Positions 51,307-60,469 of a DNA stretch of 64,000 nt are shown piece after piece. Origin of the DNA: MGIIa-L3 sp038150305. Lineage in GTDB: Archaea > Thermoplasmatota > Poseidoniia > Poseidoniales > Poseidoniaceae. The translations under genes were made by a program, and so were the position numbers. A model generated the notes under the pieces. That model saw only the letters and a list, made by a program, of their open reading frames with translations. It made no database searches and was not told the origin of the DNA. Location of the stretch: positions 1-64,000 of the forward strand of contig JAYOTG010000008.1 in assembly GCA_038150305.1 (NCBI GenBank). Reading direction: 5' to 3'. Position 1 is the stretch's first letter; each line of letters begins with the position of its first letter.

Positions 51307-51930
51307 ATGACGGACGTGCGACCCGCGGTGGACGTGTTCAGCGACTGGGCCGAAGAAGGCCGCGACGAAGGGATGGAGCGAGGGCACGCACCTGCCGTTG
51401 GCGAAATGCTTGCCTTTGGCCTGACCCGCACCGCGGAACTGGGTCGGAGCTTCAGGGCCATCGACGTGGGCTGCGGCAACGGTTGGGTCGTCCGTCAACT
51501 CGCCGCGATGCCCTTCTGCTCGCATGCCGAAGGGGTGGACGGTGCGCCTGCGATGATCGAGAAGGCCAAGCGCATTGACCCTGAAGGGCACTACCACCAC
51601 GCCATGCTTCCCGATTGGGCGCCCGAAGGGCGCTTCGATCTGCTCGTGTCCATGGAGGTGCTGTACTACCTCCACGACCCCGCGGCGATGCTCGCCACCT
51701 TCCGTGCATCCTGGCTCCAGCCCGGTGGCTGGGCCGTGGTTGGCGTGGACCATTACGCCGAACACGAGGACAGCCTCGATTGGCCGGAGAAGGTGGGCGT
51801 CCACATGACGACCCTGTCTGAAGCACAGTGGCTCGAAGCTTGGGCCGCGGCAGGTTTCGAAGACGTGGAGACCTGGCGCGCGGCCGGCGACCCGGGCACG
51901 CTGGTCATCGCCGGGCGATGCCCGTCATAG
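51307..51930 (+). CDS. Class I SAM-dependent methyltransferase
   Basis: This 207-residue enzyme has motif I RAIDVGCGNGWVVRQLA, followed by a substrate-binding EGVDGAPAMIEKAKRI. Motif IV is FDLLVSMEVLYYLHDPAAML, typical of methyltransferase domain 11/25 proteins. WLQPGGWAVVGVDHYAE follows. The substrate is unknown. I chose the Met at 51307 (MTDVRPA); a Met at 51286 would add seven residues. Its stop lies five bases inside the end of the convergent AddA-like gene. Confidence 0.82.
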   Translation: MTDVRPAVDVFSDWAEEGRDEGMERGHAPAVGEMLAFGLTRTAELGRSFRAIDVGCGNGWVVRQLAAMPFCSHAEGVDGAPAMIEKAKRIDPEGHYHHAMLPDWAPEGRFDLLVSMEVLYYLHDPAAMLATFRASWLQPGGWAVVGVDHYAEHEDSLDWPEKVGVHMTTLSEAQWLEAWAAAGFEDVETWRAAGDPGTLVIAGRCPS

Positions 51931-54900
51931 CGGCCCAAGGTCTTCGCCTTCTGGCCCGCACAACCGAATCCCGCCGCGGGAGAAGGGGCACTTCTTGCAC
52001 GGTTCTGCAGCGGCCGCCGCAAGCCTTGGCGGCTCCGGGACGGCCGCCGGATCAACCGACAACTGCGCCTTCCAGCGCATGATCCGCTGCGCTTCGGCGC
52101 GGTGAGCGTCGTATTCCTCGGCCGTCATCTCGACCATGCGCCCAGTCGCCGCCACGAGCAGAGCGGGCGGCAGGACGGTCCGGCGCTGGGCCTCCGGCCG
52201 GCCGGCTTCCTGTGCTTCGAGCGCCATGGAGTAGAGGGTCAACTGGAGCGCGTAATGCTCCAATTCCTCACGTTCGGCTTGGGTGCGTCCGTCGTCCCCA
52301 ATGGCGCTGAGGTCCTGCAGGGCGTGCCCTTCATTCACGTCATCAGGACGGTACGGGGCCAGGCAACCGGTGGTCTTCAGGTCAACCACCTGCAGGCAGG
52401 CGCCTGCCTCGTCGTCCTGCAGCGCGAGCACGAGGTCCATGCGTCCCTCGACTTCAGCGATGGGGCGTGGCACGGTGGCCACACTGGCGCGCCCTTCCCG
52501 CCTCCAACGCGTCACGGGCAAGGCTTCGCCGGCCACCTCAAGCATCGCAAAGAAGGGGTGCTCAGTCCTCAGGCCGTCGAGGAGACGGCCGTGCTGCTGC
52601 TCGCCAAGGGCCAAACCACCCAAGCGACCACGTTGAATCAAACCGAGCAGGTGCTTCATGCGCTCGAGGACGAGAGGGTGGTCGCTCATCACGAGGCCAT
52701 GCTCTTCGAACACCCGCTGCAAAACGCCGTCGTCCAGCAAGCGGTCCGGTTGCCTTCCCGTCCATGAGGCGGGCAGCGGCGGCTGCGCTGCATCCTCCGC
52801 AGGGTTTTGCAAGCCGAGCTCGAGGACCCGGTGCATCATGGTGCCAAAGACGGTCGGGGCCGGCCAATCCACAGCGACCTCGTGCGCGTCGCTGCTGCGC
52901 GGCTTGACCTCGAGGCCGTCCTCGTCCGTGGTGGTCCGCTGTCCGAAGGCCTCCGGACGCCACCCTCGAACCCGCTCAAGCCAATGGCGGCGAGGGCACG
53001 CCTTCGCGGCATCGAGCCCGTGAGGCGTGACCCGCAAACGGTGATCCACGGACATGACGAGGTGCTCTTCTGGCGCCTCGACCTCCTCCAACCTGGCCAG
53101 CGTGGCCTCCAGACGACCCAAGGGCGTGGTCGTGGTCGGGTCAGAGGCCGCCTCGGGGTCGTGTACGATGAGCAAGGAAGGCACGCACGCTTCGCCCAGG
53201 CCCGCGTTCGCCAACAGGACCGCTGGATCAAGATGCAGGGCTTGCCCCTTCTCGATGGGCACGGGACACCACGGGGAATCGTCGCCGTCGACCGATTGAC
53301 CAAGTTCAGCAAGGGCTTCCATCCAGTGGTCGCCGAAGGTTCGGGTCGAGGCTTCGCTGATGGGAAGGGTCAGGCACCCTGAATCGTCCACCGTGGCCTT
53401 CTCAGGAGCACCGGCCACGATGAGGTGACGCTCAACGCGCGTCAGGGCCACGTAGAATTGGCGGGCACGCTCGGCCTTGGCCTGCGCATCGCCCAGTCCT
53501 TTCGCCATCCGCCACAAGCCGTCGTTCGGCGCGGGCAAAGAGGGCCAAGGCCGCGGTCGAGCCACGACCAAATCGGGTAAGACGCGGACGTTGTCGCGTG
53601 CTTCTTGGCTCGCGTCTTGACGACCTGCTGAAAACAGACCGGCCACCACCACCACGTCGCGTTCAAGGCCCTTGGCGTTGTGAATCGTCATGATTTCCAC
53701 CGCGCCACCTGAGGGCTCCACAATGGCTGGAGGGCCGTCGCGCTGAAGGCCGGCAAGGGCGGTCAAGCGCTCGTGGAGGACCACAGGGTCGCTGCCTTCG
53801 GACTGGCTCATGCCACGCACCATCAGGGCGAAGCGCTCGGCATGTTGGCGCTCGGCATCGGTGCATTGGGCCACGAGAAGATCGGATTCGTCCAGCAAGG
53901 TGTCAATGACGGCATGGATGGCGCCTGCCTCCGCAAGGGCCTGACATCGACGTGCCACCTCGGCGTGATGATTTGGCGCCACGGTCAGGGCCTGCCAAAC
54001 GTTGCCCGATGCTTCCAAGCGTGCGAACGCCTCGGGCAGGGTGGCGTCGTCCAAACCGAAGGCGCACGAGCGTGCAAGGACCGCCAGAGCGTGCGCAGAA
54101 TCGGGGCGAGCCAAGGCTTCGACGGCCGCGACCAGAGGCTGAACCACGGCTTGCTCGAGCAGGTTGCCTTGGCGGTCGACCATCACCGGAACGCCCCGTG
54201 CGCGCAGCCGGTCGACAAGGTCGGCCGAACGGGAGCGCGCGTGCACGAGAACGAGAACCTGTGCGGGATCCACGGGCCCGTCACCGTCAACTTCGGTCCC
54301 GTCGCTGAGACGGATGGGGGTGCCCATCACCAAGGCCGCGATGCGCGCCGCGATGAGCTCGTTCTCAAGATGGACCGCCTTCGAGCGCGGGTCGTTGAAC
54401 GGCGACAGCGGGACGTTGAGGTCGTCGCTGACCGTGCCGTCCTCACGCCGGACCGGAACCAACCATTCCATGCGTGGCGTGCCCTCGACGACCGCCATCG
54501 GATCCAAGCGTTGCGGGTCGGCGTACCATTCCCCGTCCATGCTTCGACTTGAGGGGCCGAGAACGGTTTGGAACACCCCGTTCAGGGTCTCCATCACCAC
54601 GGGAGCAGTTCGGAAATTTTCGTCCAATTCGATGTGCCCCTCGCTTCGGCGTGCCACCACCGCTTCATCGGCGGGAACGCCGGGTCGCAAGACGCCATAA
54701 TGGACGATGCCCCAGGGGCGCCCCGCTTCACCCGGTACGTGCTCGGTTGCTTCGTGGTAGTTGCCCGCCACCCCACCGTCTCCTTCAGGGCGCGGATCGC
54801 GTCCTGCGCCTTCGGTGCGGTACGGCGCCAAGCGGGGCTCGTCAGCCTCCAAGCGGTTCATGCATCGGATGGCAGTGGTGGTGGAGCGCATGACGCGCAC

Positions 54901-56811
54901 GTCGGCTTGGCGGAAACGGTAGATGGACTGCTTCATGTCGCCGACCACGCACACCGTCGGGTCCCACAGGCTCTGTGGGCCACTTGGCTCATCTTTCGTT
55001 CGATGACGCGGCCCCCACAGTCGAGCCAGCAGGCGCAGGTGTGCAGGGTTGGTGTCCTGAAACTCATCGATGATGAAGGCCCGGAATTCACGGCGCAGCC
55101 GCTTGAGACGATACCACCAGCGCTGGATCTCTTCGACCAACGCCGTGTCTTCACCGGCCAGAACGATGGCCCGTTCAACGTGCGCGTCGTTCCAAGGGCC
55201 CTGCTCCCCGTCCGGAGAAACGACGGCTGGATGGTCAAGGGCGCGCACCACGTCTTCGGGCCACACGCCGCGATGGGCCTCAGGGCAGCGGGCCAAGAGT
55301 AGGTCGGCCGCCATGCGCTGGACGTCCTCGAAATCGATGAGCCCTCGCTCGGCCTTGATGATGTTGAGGGCCCGTCCGTTGGCTTCGTGCACCACGAACA
55401 CGTCCTCCATCAGCCCAGCCGCAAAGGATGCTCCCGTGCACAGGCTGCCTTCAGGCGGCGCGACCGGGAGCGGATGGTCGAGGGTCGAGGGCCAAAGATC
55501 GGCTTCTGAAGGAACGAAGGTGTAGGCGAGTCCTGGTTCGAGTTCCAAGGCCGCCGTGGCCAAGGTCGCCCACCAGCGGTGTTGAGGGTCCTCGAACAGC
55601 GCGACGATGTCGGCTTTGCACGCCTCGAGGCCATCGATGTACGCCAACTTGGCCTCATCGGCGTTCTTGCTCCGCTTTGGCGCACCGCAGCCTGCGGGCC
55701 AACCGCCGTCCTTTGGTAAGGCGTTGCTCGGGAAGCACGAGGCAAACAGCCCCTTGGAGAGGTTCGTCTCGCTCATGACGATGCGCAGTGCACCGTACAA
55801 CCAGCGGAGTTGACCCCAAGCGTCCTCGGGAAAATCTTGATCGCACCAGCGGCGCAATTCACGGAAACGTGTTTGATCGTGACCCAACGCCGTTTCCTTT
55901 GGCACGACGTGGTCCTGAGCCCGCGTCAACACGTGGCCATGCCAAGCCAGAAGCGCTTGGCGAAGGTCGGTCAAGAACGACGTCAACGCCGGGCCATCAG
56001 CCAACGCAGCCACCATCGCCCGGAGGCTGGCCTCGTCCACGGGTTGCCCATGGGTGGACGCGTGGAGTTCCCGCCGTGCTTCGGCCACGAAAGCACCGTT
56101 CCGCAGCATGGCGCTGAACACGCGATGCGCGGCGCCATGACCGCCCAACGCGGAAGCCACGCGGTCGCGCGCTTCGATGATCGCGCTCCCGTTTGGGATT
56201 TGGAACGCGGTGGCGTCGGTTGGATTCCGGAGTCGCCACACGGCCGCGATCGCGGTGTCGTGCAGCGTTTCCATGCCTTCTTCTGGCACGTGCCCATCGA
56301 CCCTGCGCGGCATCAACTCGTCGATGTAAGGCGCAACGAGGCGGTTCAGGAAGGCGTCAATGGTGGTCACCGGGGCGTCGTCGAGCAGCGACGACAGGAG
56401 GTCCACCACGCCCTCTGCTCGGCCGCGCCACCGCACGTCGACGATGCCCTCATCGTCGCCTTCAACGGCCTCGCCACGGATCGCGGTGATGCGCCGCTTG
56501 ATGCGTGAGCGCAGGGCTGCTGCAGCTTTGCGGGTGAACGTGATGGCCACGACCTCGGTCGGCAAGAGGCCGGGCCAGGCCTCTGGGGTCAGCCGGTCCC
56601 GCGGAGCGGCCAGCGAGGCTCCGGCACCGGGGCGGTTTGGCCGCGTCCCGGCAGGCGTGAGCAGGGTCGCGCGCTGTGCTGCGGTCAGCAAGTGCTGCAC
56701 GTAGCGCTCGGCCATCACCGTGGTCTTCCCCGTGCCGGCGCCGGCGTCCAGCACGATGTGGCGGTCGAGGTCCAAGCCAAGCCGTTGGGCGTGGCGGAAC
56801 GGGTGCTGCAT
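51925..56811 (-). CDS. addA: AddA-like UvrD/RecB-family helicase-nuclease
   Basis: This 1628-residue protein is an SF1 helicase of the AddA/RecB/UvrD family. All motifs are present: Walker A DAGAGTGKTTVM (22-33), TFTRKAAAALRSRI, FIIDEFQDTNPAHL, VVGDMKQSIYRFRQADV, IELDENFRTAP, MTIHNAKGLERD and FYVALTRVERHL. The C-terminus adds a RecB-type nuclease, GRMDLVLALQ...QVVDLKTTGC (about 1475) and QLTLYSMAL. It also has cysteines that look like an Fe-S site: KACPRRHW (about 1271) and, at the end, CKKCPFSRGGIRLC (1605, 1608, 1618). Canonical bacterial AddA lacks that cluster. It overlaps the AddB-like gene by one base (TGATG). Confidence 0.87.
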   Translation of the reverse strand: MQHPFRHAQRLGLDLDRHIVLDAGAGTGKTTVMAERYVQHLLTAAQRATLLTPAGTRPNRPGAGASLAAPRDRLTPEAWPGLLPTEVVAITFTRKAAAALRSRIKRRITAIRGEAVEGDDEGIVDVRWRGRAEGVVDLLSSLLDDAPVTTIDAFLNRLVAPYIDELMPRRVDGHVPEEGMETLHDTAIAAVWRLRNPTDATAFQIPNGSAIIEARDRVASALGGHGAAHRVFSAMLRNGAFVAEARRELHASTHGQPVDEASLRAMVAALADGPALTSFLTDLRQALLAWHGHVLTRAQDHVVPKETALGHDQTRFRELRRWCDQDFPEDAWGQLRWLYGALRIVMSETNLSKGLFASCFPSNALPKDGGWPAGCGAPKRSKNADEAKLAYIDGLEACKADIVALFEDPQHRWWATLATAALELEPGLAYTFVPSEADLWPSTLDHPLPVAPPEGSLCTGASFAAGLMEDVFVVHEANGRALNIIKAERGLIDFEDVQRMAADLLLARCPEAHRGVWPEDVVRALDHPAVVSPDGEQGPWNDAHVERAIVLAGEDTALVEEIQRWWYRLKRLRREFRAFIIDEFQDTNPAHLRLLARLWGPRHRTKDEPSGPQSLWDPTVCVVGDMKQSIYRFRQADVRVMRSTTTAIRCMNRLEADEPRLAPYRTEGAGRDPRPEGDGGVAGNYHEATEHVPGEAGRPWGIVHYGVLRPGVPADEAVVARRSEGHIELDENFRTAPVVMETLNGVFQTVLGPSSRSMDGEWYADPQRLDPMAVVEGTPRMEWLVPVRREDGTVSDDLNVPLSPFNDPRSKAVHLENELIAARIAALVMGTPIRLSDGTEVDGDGPVDPAQVLVLVHARSRSADLVDRLRARGVPVMVDRQGNLLEQAVVQPLVAAVEALARPDSAHALAVLARSCAFGLDDATLPEAFARLEASGNVWQALTVAPNHHAEVARRCQALAEAGAIHAVIDTLLDESDLLVAQCTDAERQHAERFALMVRGMSQSEGSDPVVLHERLTALAGLQRDGPPAIVEPSGGAVEIMTIHNAKGLERDVVVVAGLFSAGRQDASQEARDNVRVLPDLVVARPRPWPSLPAPNDGLWRMAKGLGDAQAKAERARQFYVALTRVERHLIVAGAPEKATVDDSGCLTLPISEASTRTFGDHWMEALAELGQSVDGDDSPWCPVPIEKGQALHLDPAVLLANAGLGEACVPSLLIVHDPEAASDPTTTTPLGRLEATLARLEEVEAPEEHLVMSVDHRLRVTPHGLDAAKACPRRHWLERVRGWRPEAFGQRTTTDEDGLEVKPRSSDAHEVAVDWPAPTVFGTMMHRVLELGLQNPAEDAAQPPLPASWTGRQPDRLLDDGVLQRVFEEHGLVMSDHPLVLERMKHLLGLIQRGRLGGLALGEQQHGRLLDGLRTEHPFFAMLEVAGEALPVTRWRREGRASVATVPRPIAEVEGRMDLVLALQDDEAGACLQVVDLKTTGCLAPYRPDDVNEGHALQDLSAIGDDGRTQAEREELEHYALQLTLYSMALEAQEAGRPEAQRRTVLPPALLVAATGRMVEMTAEEYDAHRAEAQRIMRWKAQLSVDPAAVPEPPRLAAAAAEPCKKCPFSRGGIRLCGPEGEDLGPL

Positions 56812-59800
56812 CAGCGGCCACCTCCAAGATGAGCCACGCCACACGCCGAGGCGACCGAACAGGTTGAGCACGCTTTGGACGGCGTGGGGTTCACGTGACC
56901 TTCGCCAGCCGCCTGCACCGCCTTGGCCATGGTCAGCGCGCGCTCCTCCAGCCACCGACGGAAGGAGGAGGAGGAGGTCCCGTCACCCAGTGTGGCCGGG
57001 TGCGTTTGCCACACGTGCGAGGTCACCTGCCCGAGCTCCAACCCTTCGAGCACCTCGCTCCATGCGGTGTCCACCTCGACATGGTGCCACGTCGCTGCAC
57101 CCACGGACGAAATGCCGACGCCAATGACGCGGTCGTTGGGGCGCGCAGCCTCCCACGCGAGGGCGTATGCCGCCAGTTGAACCTCGTCGTAAAGGGCCCG
57201 GAGATGACGCTCCTGCTCCTTTCCTCGCCGTGGCCCGATGACGCTCTTGACGTCGCGAAGGATGACCAGGCGCTCGGGCCCTTCCTCGCCGATGAGCCCC
57301 GCCTCGATGGCCGCTTGTCGGCGGGCCTCGTCCAGGATGACCTCATCGGCACGGTCGATACGGCAACGGAGCGGTTGGGGCTCAACGTTATCGCTCAAGC
57401 GCACCGTTGGCACCTCACCCTGATCGTTGACGATGGCCCATTCCGTCGCGAGTGGAGCCACGCCCGAAAGGCGCGCATCAGCCTGCAGCAAACGCCCCAG
57501 CTCGCCTTGTGGCGTGCTGGCGGGGCCGGGCGTGGTGGCGCCTGCTGGTGCATCGCCCATCGCCGCACGGCGTCGATGCATCGCAACAGCGTCGGTTCGT
57601 CCAAGCCACGGCGTTTGCTCGAACACCGCATTGATGACGTCAATCCAATGGGCGTTGATGTCGTCAGGAGAAAACGCAGAGAGATCTGACGTCCGCCATC
57701 CCTCCTCCGACCATGTGCCAAAGGCCCGGAGGGACGCTTCCTCGAACCGATGAACGAGGTCACCCTGCTCTCGACGATCCACGTCCTCAGCGCTCAGGTC
57801 CTCGCCGCTGACGCCGAAGGCTTGTTCCAACCATGCCTTTCGCGGGCACACCACCCATCCTTGCAAACGGCTGGGCGACCATGCACTGGCCTCGTAACCT
57901 TGTGCTTCAGCACCAATGACCGCGTGCAATGCACCGTCGCCAAGGGTTGGAGGCGCGAGCGGACGAGGATCCATGGACACCGAGACCACGTTTCCATTGA
58001 GGCGGAGGCCGAGGTGGGGCCAACCGTCCACCGACGCAACCTTCCGACCCTTGCCTATGGCCGAAGGAGTGGGCCGCAGGTTGAGCCGTGTGGTGGTCTG
58101 CAAACGGGCCGCGTCGCTCCAAGGCAGCACCTCGTTCGTTGCCAAGGCTTGAAGGTCGGGTTGACGGCGCTCACGGTCCTGAAGCACGTTCGGAGCGGCC
58201 GCGGCGAGGAGCGCTCCGCGGTTCACGGAAGCATGCAGGTCTCGACCGGCGTCGAGATCCAATCCGGTGCGTTGTCGCACGTCCCTTCTGGCACGGCCCG
58301 CCCGCCCCGCTTGCCCGTTGCGGAAGCCACCAGGTCGAGGTTGAAGCGCCCCGTCGCCGTCGAGCGTCCACAGCCCATGGACGTCATCCCCTTCGTTGGT
58401 TGTGAACCAAGCGGGACCTGCGGTGTTCAACCCGGTCCAACGTCCGGTTCTGCGGACGTGAAGCAGCCACTCCGCAAGCGGCGGTGATGGACCTGCTCCT
58501 TCTTCTGCTGAGGTGTCGAACACGACGGTAGAAGAGCTGAACGCCACGAGTTGGGCCAGGGCGTAGCGGGCTCGACGGATGGGCAAATCTCCGTCGAAAA
58601 GCCCGAGACTCACGCGGCTGGCGCGGTCGCACCACGGCAAATCAGCAGGACGCATGGACCACGCTTCGTCGTCAAGGCCGCTCAGCACGGTGAGGCCACT
58701 CGGGCGTCCAAGCGCCTCGTCCACGGAAGTGACGATCACGTCCGCGCCCTCCGCCCCAGCGGGTGCACGCGGAGGATCGCCTGCCATGACCTCCATCGCC
58801 TCAACGGCTTTGCCACCGCTCGCATCAGGTGCAAGCCCCACGTCAAGCCGTTCCTTCAGCAGATGGAGTCCGGCGACGCTGGCGTCGAAATTTGAGGTCC
58901 GAGATCGGAGCATGGACCAATCCGCGGCGTTGAGCATCATGTCGAACCATGCGTGCAGCGAGGTTGGAGGGGTCGGAAGAGGAAGGTTGGCTTCGCTGAT
59001 CGGACCGACGGGAGCATCGCTGGCTTGAGCATCGGAGATGGGCGACCAGAGCGCAGCGATGCATTCCAGCCACCAGTACGTTTCTTCGATCTGCTGACGT
59101 TGATGGGCCAAGCGCCCCCGATGCGGGTTCGGGCGCATGGTGCTCATGACACGCTGCCAGCGTCGAAGGGCCCCATGGCCTCCACGAAGGTGAGCCGTCC
59201 GGGCTACGGTGCGCAAGAGGTCAACGTGCCCACGTGGACGCCACGAGGCTTCCGAAGGGTGCGTCAACGCTCCGGTTTTGGCCATCTCAAAGCCAAGGGA
59301 AGCACCCCCGGCCAGTTCGATGAGGTCTTCGACGCTCCACGCCTCTGGTCCAGAGCCGGCCTTCGCAGCCCGCAACATCCCGCTCACGGCCCGTGAGGGA
59401 GAGGGTGAAGCGCGATGGCTGACGGTCAGACCGTGACCACGGAGTTCGTCCACCATGGCGTCGCGTCGCCCTTCGTCCGCATCGACGATCATGACTGGCC
59501 CCTCCATTCCAGCAGCACGGTGCTGCAGCGCGAGGTCGACCGCGGCCATGGGGCCATGGCTGCGGCGCTGCAAGGCCACGCGCTGCACGCCTTCGACGTG
59601 CGCATCGACGACGTCCCAGCCCCGCGCGTCGACGACCGCGGGTTCATGGTGCGGAAGCCATGCCGGAACATCGGTTGCTGCAGCAACAGGATGGACGTCC
59701 GCCAAAATGGCGCCACCAAATCCCGTACGCATGGCGCCAGGCGTTCGCAAAACGTGCACGTCAACGAAGCGCTCGACGGCGGCGAACAAGGCAACCACGG

Positions 59801-60383
59801 AAGCGCCGTGATCGGGTGGAGCAGGAAGAAGAAGGATGCCGTCCACGTTCGCAAGCATGAACGGTGGAGCGTTCATGTCTCGCTTCTCGAGGCTTTCCGT
59901 GACGTGCCGCGTGACCAAGCCCGGATGAAGCCGGCCGGACGCCGCTTCCACCTGTTCGATGGCTTCAGCAAAGGGACCCAAGCCAGGATCGTCGTCCCAA
60001 GCCGCCTGCTCCAAACCTTCCTCAGCCAGGCGGTCATGCAGCCTGAGCAGGCGCTCCGTTCGTCCAATGCTCCACGTGGAGGCAGGCAGCAAGAAGGCAC
60101 CAGATTCGGCCAAGGCGTGGCACGCTTCATTCAACGCGAGCAGGTGAAGCGCGGGGTCCGCGTGTGCTTCGGGAAGGCCAACGTCCGCGCGGAGGTGACG
60201 CAAAAAGCGTCCAAGCGTGGTGATGCGCGATGCATCAATCCCGCCACCGTCCCGTGCCATGCGACGCACGTGATGGCGGCGCTCGCCTTCTGTCGCGCAG
60301 ATGACGAGAACGGATTCCCGGGACATCGCCTCGTCCACCCACGATGGGAGTGGGCCGAAGGGAACGACCTCGAGGGACGGCAT
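56811..60383 (-). CDS. addB: AddB-like helicase/exonuclease subunit with Fe-S nuclease domain
   Basis: The 1190-residue protein is large and resembles AddB. Its N-terminal part (about 1-330), with VLVICATEGERRHHVRRMA and ITTLGRFLRHLRADVG, lacks a Walker A motif, so it should not hydrolyse ATP by itself. The C-terminal third is a PD-(D/E)XK nuclease: SPSRLQGWVVCPRKAWLEQ with the first Cys (about 845), CRIDRADEVILDEAR, the core VILRDVKSVIG (about 1044), and DEVQLAAYALAWE. The cysteine trio CSTCSVASACG at the end (1172, 1175, 1181) completes a 4Fe-4S set as in AddB. It is translated just before addA in one operon. Confidence 0.82.
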   Translation of the reverse strand: MPSLEVVPFGPLPSWVDEAMSRESVLVICATEGERRHHVRRMARDGGGIDASRITTLGRFLRHLRADVGLPEAHADPALHLLALNEACHALAESGAFLLPASTWSIGRTERLLRLHDRLAEEGLEQAAWDDDPGLGPFAEAIEQVEAASGRLHPGLVTRHVTESLEKRDMNAPPFMLANVDGILLLPAPPDHGASVVALFAAVERFVDVHVLRTPGAMRTGFGGAILADVHPVAAATDVPAWLPHHEPAVVDARGWDVVDAHVEGVQRVALQRRSHGPMAAVDLALQHRAAGMEGPVMIVDADEGRRDAMVDELRGHGLTVSHRASPSPSRAVSGMLRAAKAGSGPEAWSVEDLIELAGGASLGFEMAKTGALTHPSEASWRPRGHVDLLRTVARTAHLRGGHGALRRWQRVMSTMRPNPHRGRLAHQRQQIEETYWWLECIAALWSPISDAQASDAPVGPISEANLPLPTPPTSLHAWFDMMLNAADWSMLRSRTSNFDASVAGLHLLKERLDVGLAPDASGGKAVEAMEVMAGDPPRAPAGAEGADVIVTSVDEALGRPSGLTVLSGLDDEAWSMRPADLPWCDRASRVSLGLFDGDLPIRRARYALAQLVAFSSSTVVFDTSAEEGAGPSPPLAEWLLHVRRTGRWTGLNTAGPAWFTTNEGDDVHGLWTLDGDGALQPRPGGFRNGQAGRAGRARRDVRQRTGLDLDAGRDLHASVNRGALLAAAAPNVLQDRERRQPDLQALATNEVLPWSDAARLQTTTRLNLRPTPSAIGKGRKVASVDGWPHLGLRLNGNVVSVSMDPRPLAPPTLGDGALHAVIGAEAQGYEASAWSPSRLQGWVVCPRKAWLEQAFGVSGEDLSAEDVDRREQGDLVHRFEEASLRAFGTWSEEGWRTSDLSAFSPDDINAHWIDVINAVFEQTPWLGRTDAVAMHRRRAAMGDAPAGATTPGPASTPQGELGRLLQADARLSGVAPLATEWAIVNDQGEVPTVRLSDNVEPQPLRCRIDRADEVILDEARRQAAIEAGLIGEEGPERLVILRDVKSVIGPRRGKEQERHLRALYDEVQLAAYALAWEAARPNDRVIGVGISSVGAATWHHVEVDTAWSEVLEGLELGQVTSHVWQTHPATLGDGTSSSSFRRWLEERALTMAKAVQAAGEGHVNPTPSKACSTCSVASACGVAHLGGGR

Positions 60384-60438
60384 GCGCAGAAGACGCCGTC
60401 AGGGTTCTTGAACACCTTGCGCGGTGTGGACGGTGCTG

Positions 60439-60448
60439 CTTCAAAAGG
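60439..60448 (+). promoter_or_regulatory. TATA-like element before the unknown zinc-finger protein
   Basis: CTTCAAAAGG is centred about 26 bases before the ATG at 60470 and lies within the short divergent region between this gene and addB. Confidence 0.35.
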
Positions 60449-60469
60449 GCTCACGGTTCATGTTTGAAG

